A stretch of 36,087 nucleotides of DNA from Acidobacteriota bacterium. GTDB lineage: Bacteria > Acidobacteriota > Vicinamibacteria > Vicinamibacterales > CAVVIG01. The stretch covers positions 1 through 36,087 of the forward strand of contig JAHFUL010000002.1 in NCBI GenBank assembly GCA_023265155.1, in the 5' to 3' direction. The notes beneath the pieces were generated by a model that saw only the letters and a list, made by a program, of their open reading frames with translations, was not told the DNA's origin and did no database searches. The first letter of the stretch is position 1; the number at the start of each line of letters is the position of its first letter. Both the position numbers and the translations under genes were made by a program. This document shows positions 24,850-33,758 of the stretch, piece by piece.

Positions 24850-27765
24850 ATGACGTTGCTCGATCGGTTCCGCACGGCCCCTCGTCACAAGCATCCGGAC
24901 CCCGCGGTCCGCCTCGCCTTCGTGTCGGAGATCCCCTTGGACGACCGCGACAGCATCGCGGCCATCGCCTGCGAGGACGAGGATCCGCGCGTGCGTCGCG
25001 CGGCCGTGGCGAAGTTGATGGACCCCGCCGTCCTTGGTCGCATCGCCCGCGACGAACCGGATGAGGCGGTCCGCGGGCAGGCCGCAGCCATGCTTCGCGA
25101 TATCGCGCTGGAGTTGTTCGAGGGTCTCGGAGAGGCGGAGGGCCTCGACGCGGTGGACGCGCTCGGCGATCCCCGAGCGCTGACGCACATCGCCAAGAGC
25201 GCCGCGCGCGAGATCGTCGCATTGCGCGCGCTGTCGCGCACGACCGATCCTCACGCGTGGGGATCGATCGCGCGCCATAGCGTCTCCGAGGCGGCGCGCC
25301 GCGGCGCGCTGGAGTTGCTGCGCGAGCGCGGCGAGCAGGCCGAGATTCTGGCCGTCGCCATGAACAGCGAGTACAAGGACACGGCGCTCTCGTGCGTGGA
25401 GCTCGTGACGGACCCGGAGCAGCTCGAGCAGATCGCCGCGCGCGGCAAGAACAAGAGCGCGGCAAAGCGCGCGCGCGGCATCATCAGGGAGGCCGAGGAC
25501 CGCGCTGCTCTTGGCAGGACAGCCGAGGCCGGGAGAGCAGGCGAGGAAATGGTCGGTCGGACGGGGGCCCGGCATGGGGCGGGTGAGGAAGGCCGGGCGG
25601 GCGAGGCCGGTGGGACGGGTGAGGCAGGCGCGGCAGGCGGGACGAACACGAGTAGTATCCACCTTCAGCCGGACCCTGGCCCCGCGGCAATGGAAGAGGC
25701 GAACAGCCACGAACAGGCAGCAGCTGCCGAACGCGCGCGCGCCCAAGCCGCCGAACGTGAGGCCCAGGATGACATCGCGCGAGACGCCCAGGCCGCACAG
25801 CAAGTGCGGGAGGCTCAGGAGCGCGTGGCGCGCGAATCTGAGCGGCGCCATGCGCGGCTGTCCGAGCTGGCCGACCAGGCAGCGTCGGCGGCAGACCAAC
25901 CCGATCTCGCGTCCGCGCGCAGACTGTTCGGCATGTCCCGTCGCGAATGGGTCGATCTGTCCGCAGGCGACTCGGTTGATGCGATCGTGGCGGCCCGCTA
26001 CGCCGAGGCCGAAGCCAAACTGAGCGCCCGCGAGACGGAGATGCGAGAGGCCGACGCGCGCGCGCGCCGCGAAGCGCTTTCCCGGCTGCAGCATCTGCTC
26101 AGTCGCGTCGAGCCGCTTTCAGCCAGGCCCGATCTCTCCTTGAAGGCGGCGGAGCGCGCGCTCCGGGATGTGCGGACCGCGCTCGCGAACCTGCCGCCGC
26201 TCCCCGCCAAACAGGATGCCGAGGACGTGAGCCGGCGGTTGAAGGCGGCTCAGGCCGTGCTGACGCCGAAACTGCAGGAGCTGCGCGACGCGGACGACTG
26301 GCAGCGCTGGGCCAACGCCGGCGTGCAGGAGCAGCTCTGCGCGAAGATGGAAGCGCTGCACGCACTCGACGACCCCGAGGCAATCGCGCGCGACGTGCGC
26401 GACCTGCAGGATCAGTGGCGTAAGGCGGCGGACGTACCGCGCGCGCAGGCCGACGCCCTTTGGCGTCGCTTCAAAGCGGCCCACGATGCCGTCTGGCCAC
26501 GCTGCGAAGCGCACTTTGCCGCCGAGGCGCAGGCGCGCGCCGAGAACCTCGCGAAGAAGATCGCACTCTGCGAAAAAGCCGAGTCGCTCTCCGAGTCGAC
26601 CCGTTGGATTCAGACGGCGGAAGAGGTCAAGCGGCTCCAGGCCGAATGGAAAACCGTCGGCGCGGTGCCGCGCGGACGCGAAAAGGCGATCTGGGAGCGC
26701 TTCCGCGCTGCGTGCGATCGCTTCTTCACCCGTCGCCACGAGGATTTGGCCGAGCGGAAGATCGTGTGGGCCGAGAATCTCGCGAGGAAGACGGCGCTCT
26801 GCGAAAAAGCCGAGGCGCTCGCACAGTCGATCGAGTGGGATCAGGCCGCCGCCGCGCTCAAGAATCTTCAGACCGAGTGGAAAACCATCGGTCCGGTCAA
26901 GAAGACGCGATCCGAAGCGATCTGGCAGCGGTTCCGCACCGCCTGCGACGGGTTCTTCACCCGGTACGCGCAGCGTCACGATCTCGCGCGTGAGGATCGC
27001 GTTGCCGCCCGCGAGGCCATTTGCGCCGAGCTTGCCGCCTTCGCGCCGGCGCCAACACACCGTGCTTCGGCGCCCAGGGCCCCAGTCGTACCGGAAGTTG
27101 CAGATGGTCCTTCGGCGGACAATGCCCTCGAGGTCGCTCTGCCGCCAGAGGCGCTGGTTGATGATTCGCCAGACGTCGAGCCGCCCCCCGATCTGCTGGC
27201 GAAGGTGCGCGCGTTGCGCGCTCGATGGCAGCAGGAGATCGCAGCACGTGGCGTCGATCCCGATCGCGCGCGCGCGCTCGACGGACGTTTCGCGGCCGCC
27301 CACGCACGGGTGCTCGCCCGCTGGCCGGCGGTGTTCGCCGGAACCGATCTCGACCCGGACGCCAACCGCAAGCGAATGGAGGCGCTCGTGAGCCGCATGG
27401 AGGCGCTCGCGAAATCCGTGGCGGGGCCGACCGCCGAGAATGCTGACGCCCTGCTCTCGCCAACCGTCCGCCTCGCGGCGATGCTCAAGGAAGCGCTCGC
27501 GGCCAACACGATCGGCGGCAAAGTGGAGGACGACAGCCGCTGGCGCGCGGCCGCCGAGGAAGTGCGTCAGGCCCAGGCGAGCTGGTCGCGCCTCGGGCCG
27601 GTCGCGGACGACATCCGCCGGCCGCTCGTTGATCGGTTCCAGCGCGCGACCCGTCGGATCCTCGAGAGGGCGGGTGAAGCAGCGAAGTCAGGTGGCGCGG
27701 CCGCAGGTGGGGTTGCTCGGCCCGGTGGACAAAGTGGGGCCGGCAGGACAGGCGGCGGCAGGTAG
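24850..27765 (+). CDS. DUF349 repeat protein with HEAT-like N-terminus
   Basis: Repeated W-K-x-(I/V)-G-x-V-x(R/K)...(I)W-x-R-F-R-x-A-C-D-x-F-F motifs; a 231-bp period between GCCGAGAACCTCGCGAAGAAG (26539) and GCCGAGAATCTCGCGAGGAAG (26770). Confidence 0.8.
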   Translation: MTLLDRFRTAPRHKHPDPAVRLAFVSEIPLDDRDSIAAIACEDEDPRVRRAAVAKLMDPAVLGRIARDEPDEAVRGQAAAMLRDIALELFEGLGEAEGLDAVDALGDPRALTHIAKSAAREIVALRALSRTTDPHAWGSIARHSVSEAARRGALELLRERGEQAEILAVAMNSEYKDTALSCVELVTDPEQLEQIAARGKNKSAAKRARGIIREAEDRAALGRTAEAGRAGEEMVGRTGARHGAGEEGRAGEAGGTGEAGAAGGTNTSSIHLQPDPGPAAMEEANSHEQAAAAERARAQAAEREAQDDIARDAQAAQQVREAQERVARESERRHARLSELADQAASAADQPDLASARRLFGMSRREWVDLSAGDSVDAIVAARYAEAEAKLSARETEMREADARARREALSRLQHLLSRVEPLSARPDLSLKAAERALRDVRTALANLPPLPAKQDAEDVSRRLKAAQAVLTPKLQELRDADDWQRWANAGVQEQLCAKMEALHALDDPEAIARDVRDLQDQWRKAADVPRAQADALWRRFKAAHDAVWPRCEAHFAAEAQARAENLAKKIALCEKAESLSESTRWIQTAEEVKRLQAEWKTVGAVPRGREKAIWERFRAACDRFFTRRHEDLAERKIVWAENLARKTALCEKAEALAQSIEWDQAAAALKNLQTEWKTIGPVKKTRSEAIWQRFRTACDGFFTRYAQRHDLAREDRVAAREAICAELAAFAPAPTHRASAPRAPVVPEVADGPSADNALEVALPPEALVDDSPDVEPPPDLLAKVRALRARWQQEIAARGVDPDRARALDGRFAAAHARVLARWPAVFAGTDLDPDANRKRMEALVSRMEALAKSVAGPTAENADALLSPTVRLAAMLKEALAANTIGGKVEDDSRWRAAAEEVRQAQASWSRLGPVADDIRRPLVDRFQRATRRILERAGEAAKSGGAAAGGVARPGGQSGAGRTGGGR

Positions 27766-27783
27766 GCGCGCAGTACTCGTAGT

Positions 27784-27895
27784 GCGGACCTTCAGGTCCG
27801 CCGTGTTAGTTAGGCAGGACTGAAAGTCCTGCGCCAGGCAGGACTGAAAGTCCTGCGCTACGAGTACCACTGAGCGCCCGAGCTGAAGCTCGGGC
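27784..27895. repeat. Cluster of four hairpins between convergent genes (27784-27801, 27814-27832, 27838-27856, 27876-27895)
   Basis: GCGGACCttcaGGTCCGC; GCAGGACTgaaAGTCCTGC twice at 24-bp spacing; GCCCGAGCtgaaGCTCGGGC followed by CTACG. Confidence 0.92.
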
Positions 27896-27931
27896 CTACG
27901 ACGGACGCTCTGCTGAAGGTCGGGCCGGCGG

Positions 27932-28732
27932 TCAATTGATCTTGATCAGCTCCACGTCGAAGACCAGCATGCCCTTCGGATCGCTCTGCCCTTTGTAGGC
28001 CAGCGCCTCAGGGATCCAGAAGCGCGTCTTCTCGCCTTCGACCATGAGCTGCAGCCCCTCGGTCCATCCCGCGATGACGCCGTTCAGCGCGAACGTCAGC
28101 GGTGCGCCGCGAGTCACCGAGCTGTCGAAGAGCTTTCCATCGGTCGTCCATCCCGAATAGTGCACGGTGACCTGGTCCGTCGCCCGGGGATGCCTCGTGC
28201 CCTTCCCTGGCGCGAGCACCTGATACGCCAGGCCGGTGGCGGTCCGCTTTGCGGACGAGGGGGCGCCTTTGACGTCGGCGGGCGCCTTGGTCGGCGACGG
28301 CACGAACGAGATCAGATCGACGTCGAACACGAGCATGCCGCGCGGATCGCGACGGCCGCCATAGGCGAGGGGCTCGGGAATCCAGAAGCGGCGCGTTTCA
28401 CCCGCGACCATCAGTTGCAGTCCTTCGGTCCATCCGGGAATGACACGGTCCAACGGAAACGTGACGGGGGCTCCGCCGACCGAGCTATCGAACATCTTGC
28501 CGTCGGTCGTCCAGCCGCTGTATTGCACCGTCACGAGGTCGTCGCTCTTCGGATGTTCCTTGCCGGACCCGGCCTTGAGCACTTTCGACGCCAGTCCCGA
28601 TTTGGTCTTCGCGGCATCGGTGGGAGGCGCTTTCACGTCGGCCGGCGCGGGAATGGATTTCATGGTGGTTTGAGCAGACAGCGCGGCGGCGGTCACCGCC
28701 AGCGAGCACACGATAGTCGACATCCGTCGCAT
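27932..28732 (-). CDS. Secreted FKBP-type peptidyl-prolyl isomerase with two tandem FKBP domains
   Basis: Two copies of V(T)V(Q/H)YSGWTTDGK(M/L)FDSSV...F.L..VI.GWTEGLQLMV.GE..RFWIPE.LAY; signal-peptide-like start at ATG 28732 (MRRMSTIVCSLAVTAAALSAQ). Confidence 0.9.
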   Translation of the reverse strand: MRRMSTIVCSLAVTAAALSAQTTMKSIPAPADVKAPPTDAAKTKSGLASKVLKAGSGKEHPKSDDLVTVQYSGWTTDGKMFDSSVGGAPVTFPLDRVIPGWTEGLQLMVAGETRRFWIPEPLAYGGRRDPRGMLVFDVDLISFVPSPTKAPADVKGAPSSAKRTATGLAYQVLAPGKGTRHPRATDQVTVHYSGWTTDGKLFDSSVTRGAPLTFALNGVIAGWTEGLQLMVEGEKTRFWIPEALAYKGQSDPKGMLVFDVELIKIN

Positions 28733-28745
28733 CTGAAGAATCCTT

Positions 28746-31571
28746 TCAGGGCCGCTGCCCGACGAGTTGCTCCAACTTGCTCTTGAGTGCCTCGAGCTTC
28801 TGACCGGCTTCGCCGAGTTTACCTTCAGACGTGAGGCGCTGATAGTCCTCCAGGTCGCGCGCCGCGCCGGCAATCAAGGCGTCGGTCGTGACGACCGGCG
28901 CTCCGACCCCCCCGGGAGGTGCCGGTAGCGCGCTGCCCGCCGGCGCGTGGACGGCGGCGGTCGGCAGCGTGGACACGGAACCGCCGAACAGGCTCGACAT
29001 CGCCGCCTCGAACGTCGGACCGTACGCCAGACGATCTTGAAGCGCCAGCACCACGAGACGCAACTCCGGCATCGGGCTCCGCTCCGCCTGCAGATAGATC
29101 GGCTCGGCGTAGAGGAGGGCCGTTCCGATGGGAATCACGATGAGCGCCCCCCGCCGCACATGCGATCCCTGCTGATTCCAGAGCGACAGCTGACCCGAGA
29201 GCTGGGGATTCTGATCGATTCGCGCCTCGACCTGCAAGGGACCGTCAACGAGTCGGGTCTTCGGGAAGTTGTACACGATCGCTCTGCCGTAGTGGGGATC
29301 GTCGCTACGCCCGGCAATCCATCCGATCATGTTGTTCCGGTTCGCCGGGGTGAACGGCAGGATCTCGATGAACTCCGTTGCCGTTTCCCCGGGCAGCTTC
29401 ATCAACACGAAGTTCGCTTCCATCGTCTGCGACGCCGTCTCGCGCCGCTCGTTCGTGCTGACCTCGCTCGCCACGGTCCACAGATCCTCACGGTTGTAGA
29501 ACACGTCTGGGTTGGTCATGTGGTAAAGCCCGTACACGGCGGCTTGAAGATCCAGGAGCAGTTCCGGGTAGCGCACGTGCTTGCGCAGCGCAGCCGGCAT
29601 GGCCGACCCGTCCTTGAAGAGCGACGGGAAAATGGTGCGGTACCTCTCGAGGATTGGGTCCTCGGCATCGAATACATAGAAGGTCACCGCGCCGTCGTAC
29701 GCGTTGATGACCGCCTTCACGCTGTTGCGCGCGTAGTTGACGAGGCGATTGCCGAGGCGGGTGTGGCTCGCGTAGGGATAGGTGTCGGACGTCGTGAAGG
29801 CATCCATCATCCAGAACAGCCGTCCCCCGTCCCCGACGACGATGTAGGGATCGGGGTCGAACGTGAGGAAGTCGGCGAGCGCAACGACCCGATCCCGGAT
29901 GTTGCGTCGCATCAGCAGCCGGCTGTCGGGCGTAATCGCGTCGCTGAAGGGAAGCTTCGTGAGATCCCCGCGGTCCAGGGCGATGAGCAGCTTTCGAAAA
30001 AAGCCCCCGAGCACGATGCCGCTGGTGCCTTCGTACGACGTCGTGCTGTTCGACTCCCCCTGCGGAAAATTGAACTCCTTCTGGGTCGTCCGCACGTAGA
30101 CGTCGCCATTGGTGAGCTCGCCATAGTAGATCTCAGGCCGGCTGATCGTCAGCGCCGGCAGGGTGCTTTGCACCGGCATGTCCTTCACGAGAAGGGTCGG
30201 CATGCCTTCTGGTGTGAAGCCGTTCACCGGGTTCATCGTGATCCCGTAACCGTGCGTGTAAATCAGCTTCTCGTTGATCCAGCCGCGGCTGCTCTCCGGC
30301 AGCCGATCCGCGTTCAGTTCGCGCACGGCCAACATCATCTGGCGTATCGAGCCGTCGATGTCATACCGGTCGATGTCGATGTCCGGAAAATCGTAGTACG
30401 TGCGGATCTCCTGAATCTGCCGCAGCGTGTCCTGGAGGGCTCGCCAGTCCCACAGCCGGATGTTCTGCAGCGTCTCCTGGTTGCGGGCGCCGTCCACGGC
30501 TTCGATGCCGCTCTCGGCGGGGAACGGCTTCTGCTCGATGAGATCGAGCTGGTAGGCCTTTCGCGTCAGCTCGATGTTGTGGGTGATGAAGGGGCGCTCC
30601 CTCACCAGTTCATTGGGTTTGACGACGAAGTTGCTGACGTACCAACCAACGATGCTGACGGCGATGTAGCAGACGATGGTGGGCGCGACGGACGCGGCGA
30701 GCCATATGGCCTTCGGTCCGGTAAAGGCCGTGACTCCGGCGATGAGGGCGCCGAGCACCAGCGCTGATGCGACCACGAGCGAGCCGGTGAGCGTGACGTG
30801 CGCCTGGGTGTAGTTGATGCCGTCGAAGATTCTGCCGTCGACGAAGATGCGAGCGAACCGGCCAATATAGGTCTGCCAGGCCACCATGAGGAGGACGGCG
30901 GCCAAACCGGCAGAGACAGCGCGAAGCGAGGGCGCGCGCCCGATGCCGGATCGTCCGGTGAGCACGCGCGTACCGCCCGTGACGAGCGCCACGAGAACCG
31001 TGGCAATGAAGACAAGCACGGCGATCGTCGTCAGCCAGCCGGCCAGCAGCTGCCACGCGGGCAACGTGAACAGATAGAACGTGACGGGCCGGCCGAAGAT
31101 CGGATCGAGGAGGGCATCAGCCGGACCGGCCGGGCCGCCGTACCAATACAGCGCGAGCGTCTGCCACTCGGCCATCATCCCGAAACCGGTGACGACCGAC
31201 ACGAATAACGCGATGACCCCCACCAGGATCCGGAGGACCGGACCAACCGGGAGCCGGACTGGTTGGCCGTTGATCATGATGGTGCCGCCGGTGATTTCTC
31301 CCAGCTTGTCCGGTCTGAGAGCGAGCAGGGAACCGTAGAGGAGGAAGAAGGTGACGGCCGTGAAGGCGGCAAACACCGTCCCCTGCATGTTCAAGGTCGT
31401 CCAGAAGACGCTGCCGAAGCCGAGCGAGTTGAACCAGAGCGCCTCGACGTAGTACGACAGTACCGTTCCGCCGCCGAGGACGAGCATGGCGAGAACGGCG
31501 AGGAGGAACACGCCGCCGCGATTTCGCGGCCTTCGTGGCGGTCGCGACGGCTGCCAGTCGATCGTCTTCAT
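28746..31571 (-). CDS. UPF0182 (COG1615-like) membrane protein
   Basis: Multiple N-terminal TM helices followed by a large domain (YDFPDIDIDRYDIDG, LIYTHGYGITMNPVN, NFPQGE, VVGDGGRLFWMMDAFTTSDTYPYA); start ATG 31571 (MKTIDWQPSRPP). Confidence 0.88.
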   Translation of the reverse strand: MKTIDWQPSRPPRRPRNRGGVFLLAVLAMLVLGGGTVLSYYVEALWFNSLGFGSVFWTTLNMQGTVFAAFTAVTFFLLYGSLLALRPDKLGEITGGTIMINGQPVRLPVGPVLRILVGVIALFVSVVTGFGMMAEWQTLALYWYGGPAGPADALLDPIFGRPVTFYLFTLPAWQLLAGWLTTIAVLVFIATVLVALVTGGTRVLTGRSGIGRAPSLRAVSAGLAAVLLMVAWQTYIGRFARIFVDGRIFDGINYTQAHVTLTGSLVVASALVLGALIAGVTAFTGPKAIWLAASVAPTIVCYIAVSIVGWYVSNFVVKPNELVRERPFITHNIELTRKAYQLDLIEQKPFPAESGIEAVDGARNQETLQNIRLWDWRALQDTLRQIQEIRTYYDFPDIDIDRYDIDGSIRQMMLAVRELNADRLPESSRGWINEKLIYTHGYGITMNPVNGFTPEGMPTLLVKDMPVQSTLPALTISRPEIYYGELTNGDVYVRTTQKEFNFPQGESNSTTSYEGTSGIVLGGFFRKLLIALDRGDLTKLPFSDAITPDSRLLMRRNIRDRVVALADFLTFDPDPYIVVGDGGRLFWMMDAFTTSDTYPYASHTRLGNRLVNYARNSVKAVINAYDGAVTFYVFDAEDPILERYRTIFPSLFKDGSAMPAALRKHVRYPELLLDLQAAVYGLYHMTNPDVFYNREDLWTVASEVSTNERRETASQTMEANFVLMKLPGETATEFIEILPFTPANRNNMIGWIAGRSDDPHYGRAIVYNFPKTRLVDGPLQVEARIDQNPQLSGQLSLWNQQGSHVRRGALIVIPIGTALLYAEPIYLQAERSPMPELRLVVLALQDRLAYGPTFEAAMSSLFGGSVSTLPTAAVHAPAGSALPAPPGGVGAPVVTTDALIAGAARDLEDYQRLTSEGKLGEAGQKLEALKSKLEQLVGQRP

Positions 31572-31596
31572 CGCGGGACGCCCTCCTCCCATTGCA

Positions 31597-31728
31597 GTCC
31601 GTGGCGCAAGTGCGGTGGCGCTCGAAAAAGGGTCAGACCCCTTTCCGCAGGTGCAAAGAAGGGGTCTGACCCCTTTCCAGCGTGCGCCTCGGACTGCAAC
31701 AGCCCGACATGACTTTCACCACGGGCTG
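31597..31728 (-). repeat. Dispersed palindromic element, copy B (reverse orientation to copy A)
   Basis: Reverse complement matches 5040-5174 end to end, including CAGCCCGTGGTGAAAGTCATRTCGGGCTGTTRCAGTCCGAGGCGCA, two GGGGTC(A/T)GACCC(C) palindromes, TTTTTCGAGCG and CTTGCGCCACGGAC. Confidence 0.9.
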
Positions 31729-31764
31729 CCTGCACGTGGCCGTCTGATTCGACCCGGTTCGATC

Positions 31765-32394
31765 CTATTCGACGGGGACTGCCGGCGCCACGCCATAGTC
31801 CTTCCCGCCGTACGCCTGCTCGACGGCGCCCGGCCGGGTGATCGAAGGCGTCGCGTCTGGGTCTGGGATCTGATGCCGGACAGCCGGCAGGTGGCGCAGA
31901 TAGACGACGACGGCGTGGCGATCTTCCTCGGTCCAGTTCGACAAATCCGCCCAGGGCATGACGGTATACGGCACGACGTGACCGTCGGGAAAAACGCCGC
32001 TGCGCAGAACGCGCTTCAATTCATCGTCGGTCCGCTTGGCGAGACCGGTGTCGTTGTCAGGGGTCAGATTGCGGCTGACGAAGGTGCCCTTCGGCGTCTG
32101 GAACTTCAGTCCGCCCCCTGCGAGGTATTTGGTCAGGTCCGGCCCCTGGGAGCCGTTGGTCGCATGACAGCCGATGCACCCGTTTCGCATCACGATGTAG
32201 CGCCCGCGGTCGGCGATGGCCCGTTCGGCAGGATCGGCGATGCCCGACAGGCCCGGTGGGGCCGTCATCATCGGGCCCGAGAACGTCTCGGGCGCCGCGG
32301 TGAGGAACGGCGGAATGAAATAGAGAAAAGACAGGAAGCCCGCGACGGCGAGCACGAGCACGATGCCGGCGGTCCACTTCAGGAATGTCTTCAT
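31765..32394 (-). CDS. Membrane-anchored or secreted monoheme cytochrome c
   Basis: N-terminal hydrophobic helix and one CIGCH; ATGA overlap with the upstream cytochrome gene. Confidence 0.85.
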   Translation of the reverse strand: MKTFLKWTAGIVLVLAVAGFLSFLYFIPPFLTAAPETFSGPMMTAPPGLSGIADPAERAIADRGRYIVMRNGCIGCHATNGSQGPDLTKYLAGGGLKFQTPKGTFVSRNLTPDNDTGLAKRTDDELKRVLRSGVFPDGHVVPYTVMPWADLSNWTEEDRHAVVVYLRHLPAVRHQIPDPDATPSITRPGAVEQAYGGKDYGVAPAVPVE

Positions 32395-33737
32395 GGTTCA
32401 AGGGGCTGACGTCCCGCACCGGCGCTTCCCACGTTGCCGGGATAGAAGATCATCGGTGGATCGCTGCCGAGGACGAGGAGCTTGAACTTGCCCCACAGGA
32501 ACAATGGCAGGAACGTGCGTGAGGGCGGCGGCACTTTGTTCGAAACCGGCGGCAGCGAACGGAGGTACGCCACGATCGCATTCAGATCATCCGCCTTCAG
32601 CGTCGAGAACGACGGCCAGTCCATCGGGTAGGGCAGCAGCCTCGTGCCGTCCTTCAGAATGCCTCGAGTGAGGACTCTCTTGATTTCATCGTCGGTCCAG
32701 TTTCCGAGCCCCGTCGCCTTGTCGGAGGTGAGATTGCCGGTCGGATAGTCGCCGAACGGCTCGACGTGAATGCGGAAGCCACCCGCCATCTTCAGCCCGG
32801 GGATCAGCCGCTTGTGCTCGTCGACCGGGGAGTGACACAGAGCGCAGCCGATCGTGTCGACGAGATACTGGCCGCGCTTCACGGGATTGGCTCGGGCCTC
32901 GGCGTCTTCGCGCGCGTAGAAATCTGCCACTTCCCGGGCGTTCATCCGCCACAGCGGCTTGCGCGCAAGCGACACGACGTAGTTCGCGAGATCCCACATG
33001 GCGTTCTCGCTCGCGGAGTCCTTGAACGAGGGCATCGGCGTGCCGGACATCCCGCCGCTGAAGCGCATGTAGAGATCCTGCGCGCCGGGACCGCCGTGAA
33101 ACGTCCAGGGCTCGGTGAGATCGGCGGCGCGGAGCGGCTGCCGCCAGTCGTCCTCGAACGTCGTCGCCGTGGCGCCCGTGCCGCGCCCGTCGCTCCCGTG
33201 ACATTTGCCGCACTGCAGCGTTTGGTAGACGCCGTATCCCCGTCTCACGCTTTGGGGGGAGCTCACGGGCTGCGGCCCGGCCGCAATTTCCTTCGGCGTC
33301 TCGGATGCAAAGCGCGGCGACAGTGTCTTGACGAACGCGACGACGTCAGAGATGTCATTGTCGGAGATGAGGGTTTCCCATCCCGGCATCGCCGAACCGT
33401 AGAGGCCTTTGCGCACGGAGCGCACGAGGTCGGCGTCGGTGGGGATGCTGCCGGTTTCGGTCGAGCGAATCTTGTAGCGCCCCAGCGTGAAGTCGCGCGG
33501 CCGGGGCGTCAGCAGGTGCGCGGCGGGACCGTCCCCCTGGCCCGCCGTTCCGTGGCACTCCACGCAGCGCCGGTCGTAGACGGCTTTTCCGCGCGTTGCA
33601 TCGCTGGCGGATACCGTTGAGGATGGTGATGCGGCTGGAGGCTGTGCAGCATGCGAGACCGGCTGAAGGGCGAATGCGGTCGCCCCGATTACGACCGCGA
33701 TCGCCGAAGAGATCGCAACGTTTGCGGAGCGAGTCAT
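32391..33737 (-). CDS. Secreted triheme cytochrome c
   Basis: Three CXXCH motifs: CVECH, CGKCH, CALCH. Confidence 0.88.
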   Translation of the reverse strand: MTRSANVAISSAIAVVIGATAFALQPVSHAAQPPAASPSSTVSASDATRGKAVYDRRCVECHGTAGQGDGPAAHLLTPRPRDFTLGRYKIRSTETGSIPTDADLVRSVRKGLYGSAMPGWETLISDNDISDVVAFVKTLSPRFASETPKEIAAGPQPVSSPQSVRRGYGVYQTLQCGKCHGSDGRGTGATATTFEDDWRQPLRAADLTEPWTFHGGPGAQDLYMRFSGGMSGTPMPSFKDSASENAMWDLANYVVSLARKPLWRMNAREVADFYAREDAEARANPVKRGQYLVDTIGCALCHSPVDEHKRLIPGLKMAGGFRIHVEPFGDYPTGNLTSDKATGLGNWTDDEIKRVLTRGILKDGTRLLPYPMDWPSFSTLKADDLNAIVAYLRSLPPVSNKVPPPSRTFLPLFLWGKFKLLVLGSDPPMIFYPGNVGSAGAGRQPLEP

Positions 33738-33758
33738 GCGTTTGATGTCGCCGTGCCT

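Noticed and set aside
28947-30767. 606-aa plus-strand ORF
   Set aside because: Antisense to the UPF0182 gene; R/V/E/H-rich composition typical of shadow ORFs.
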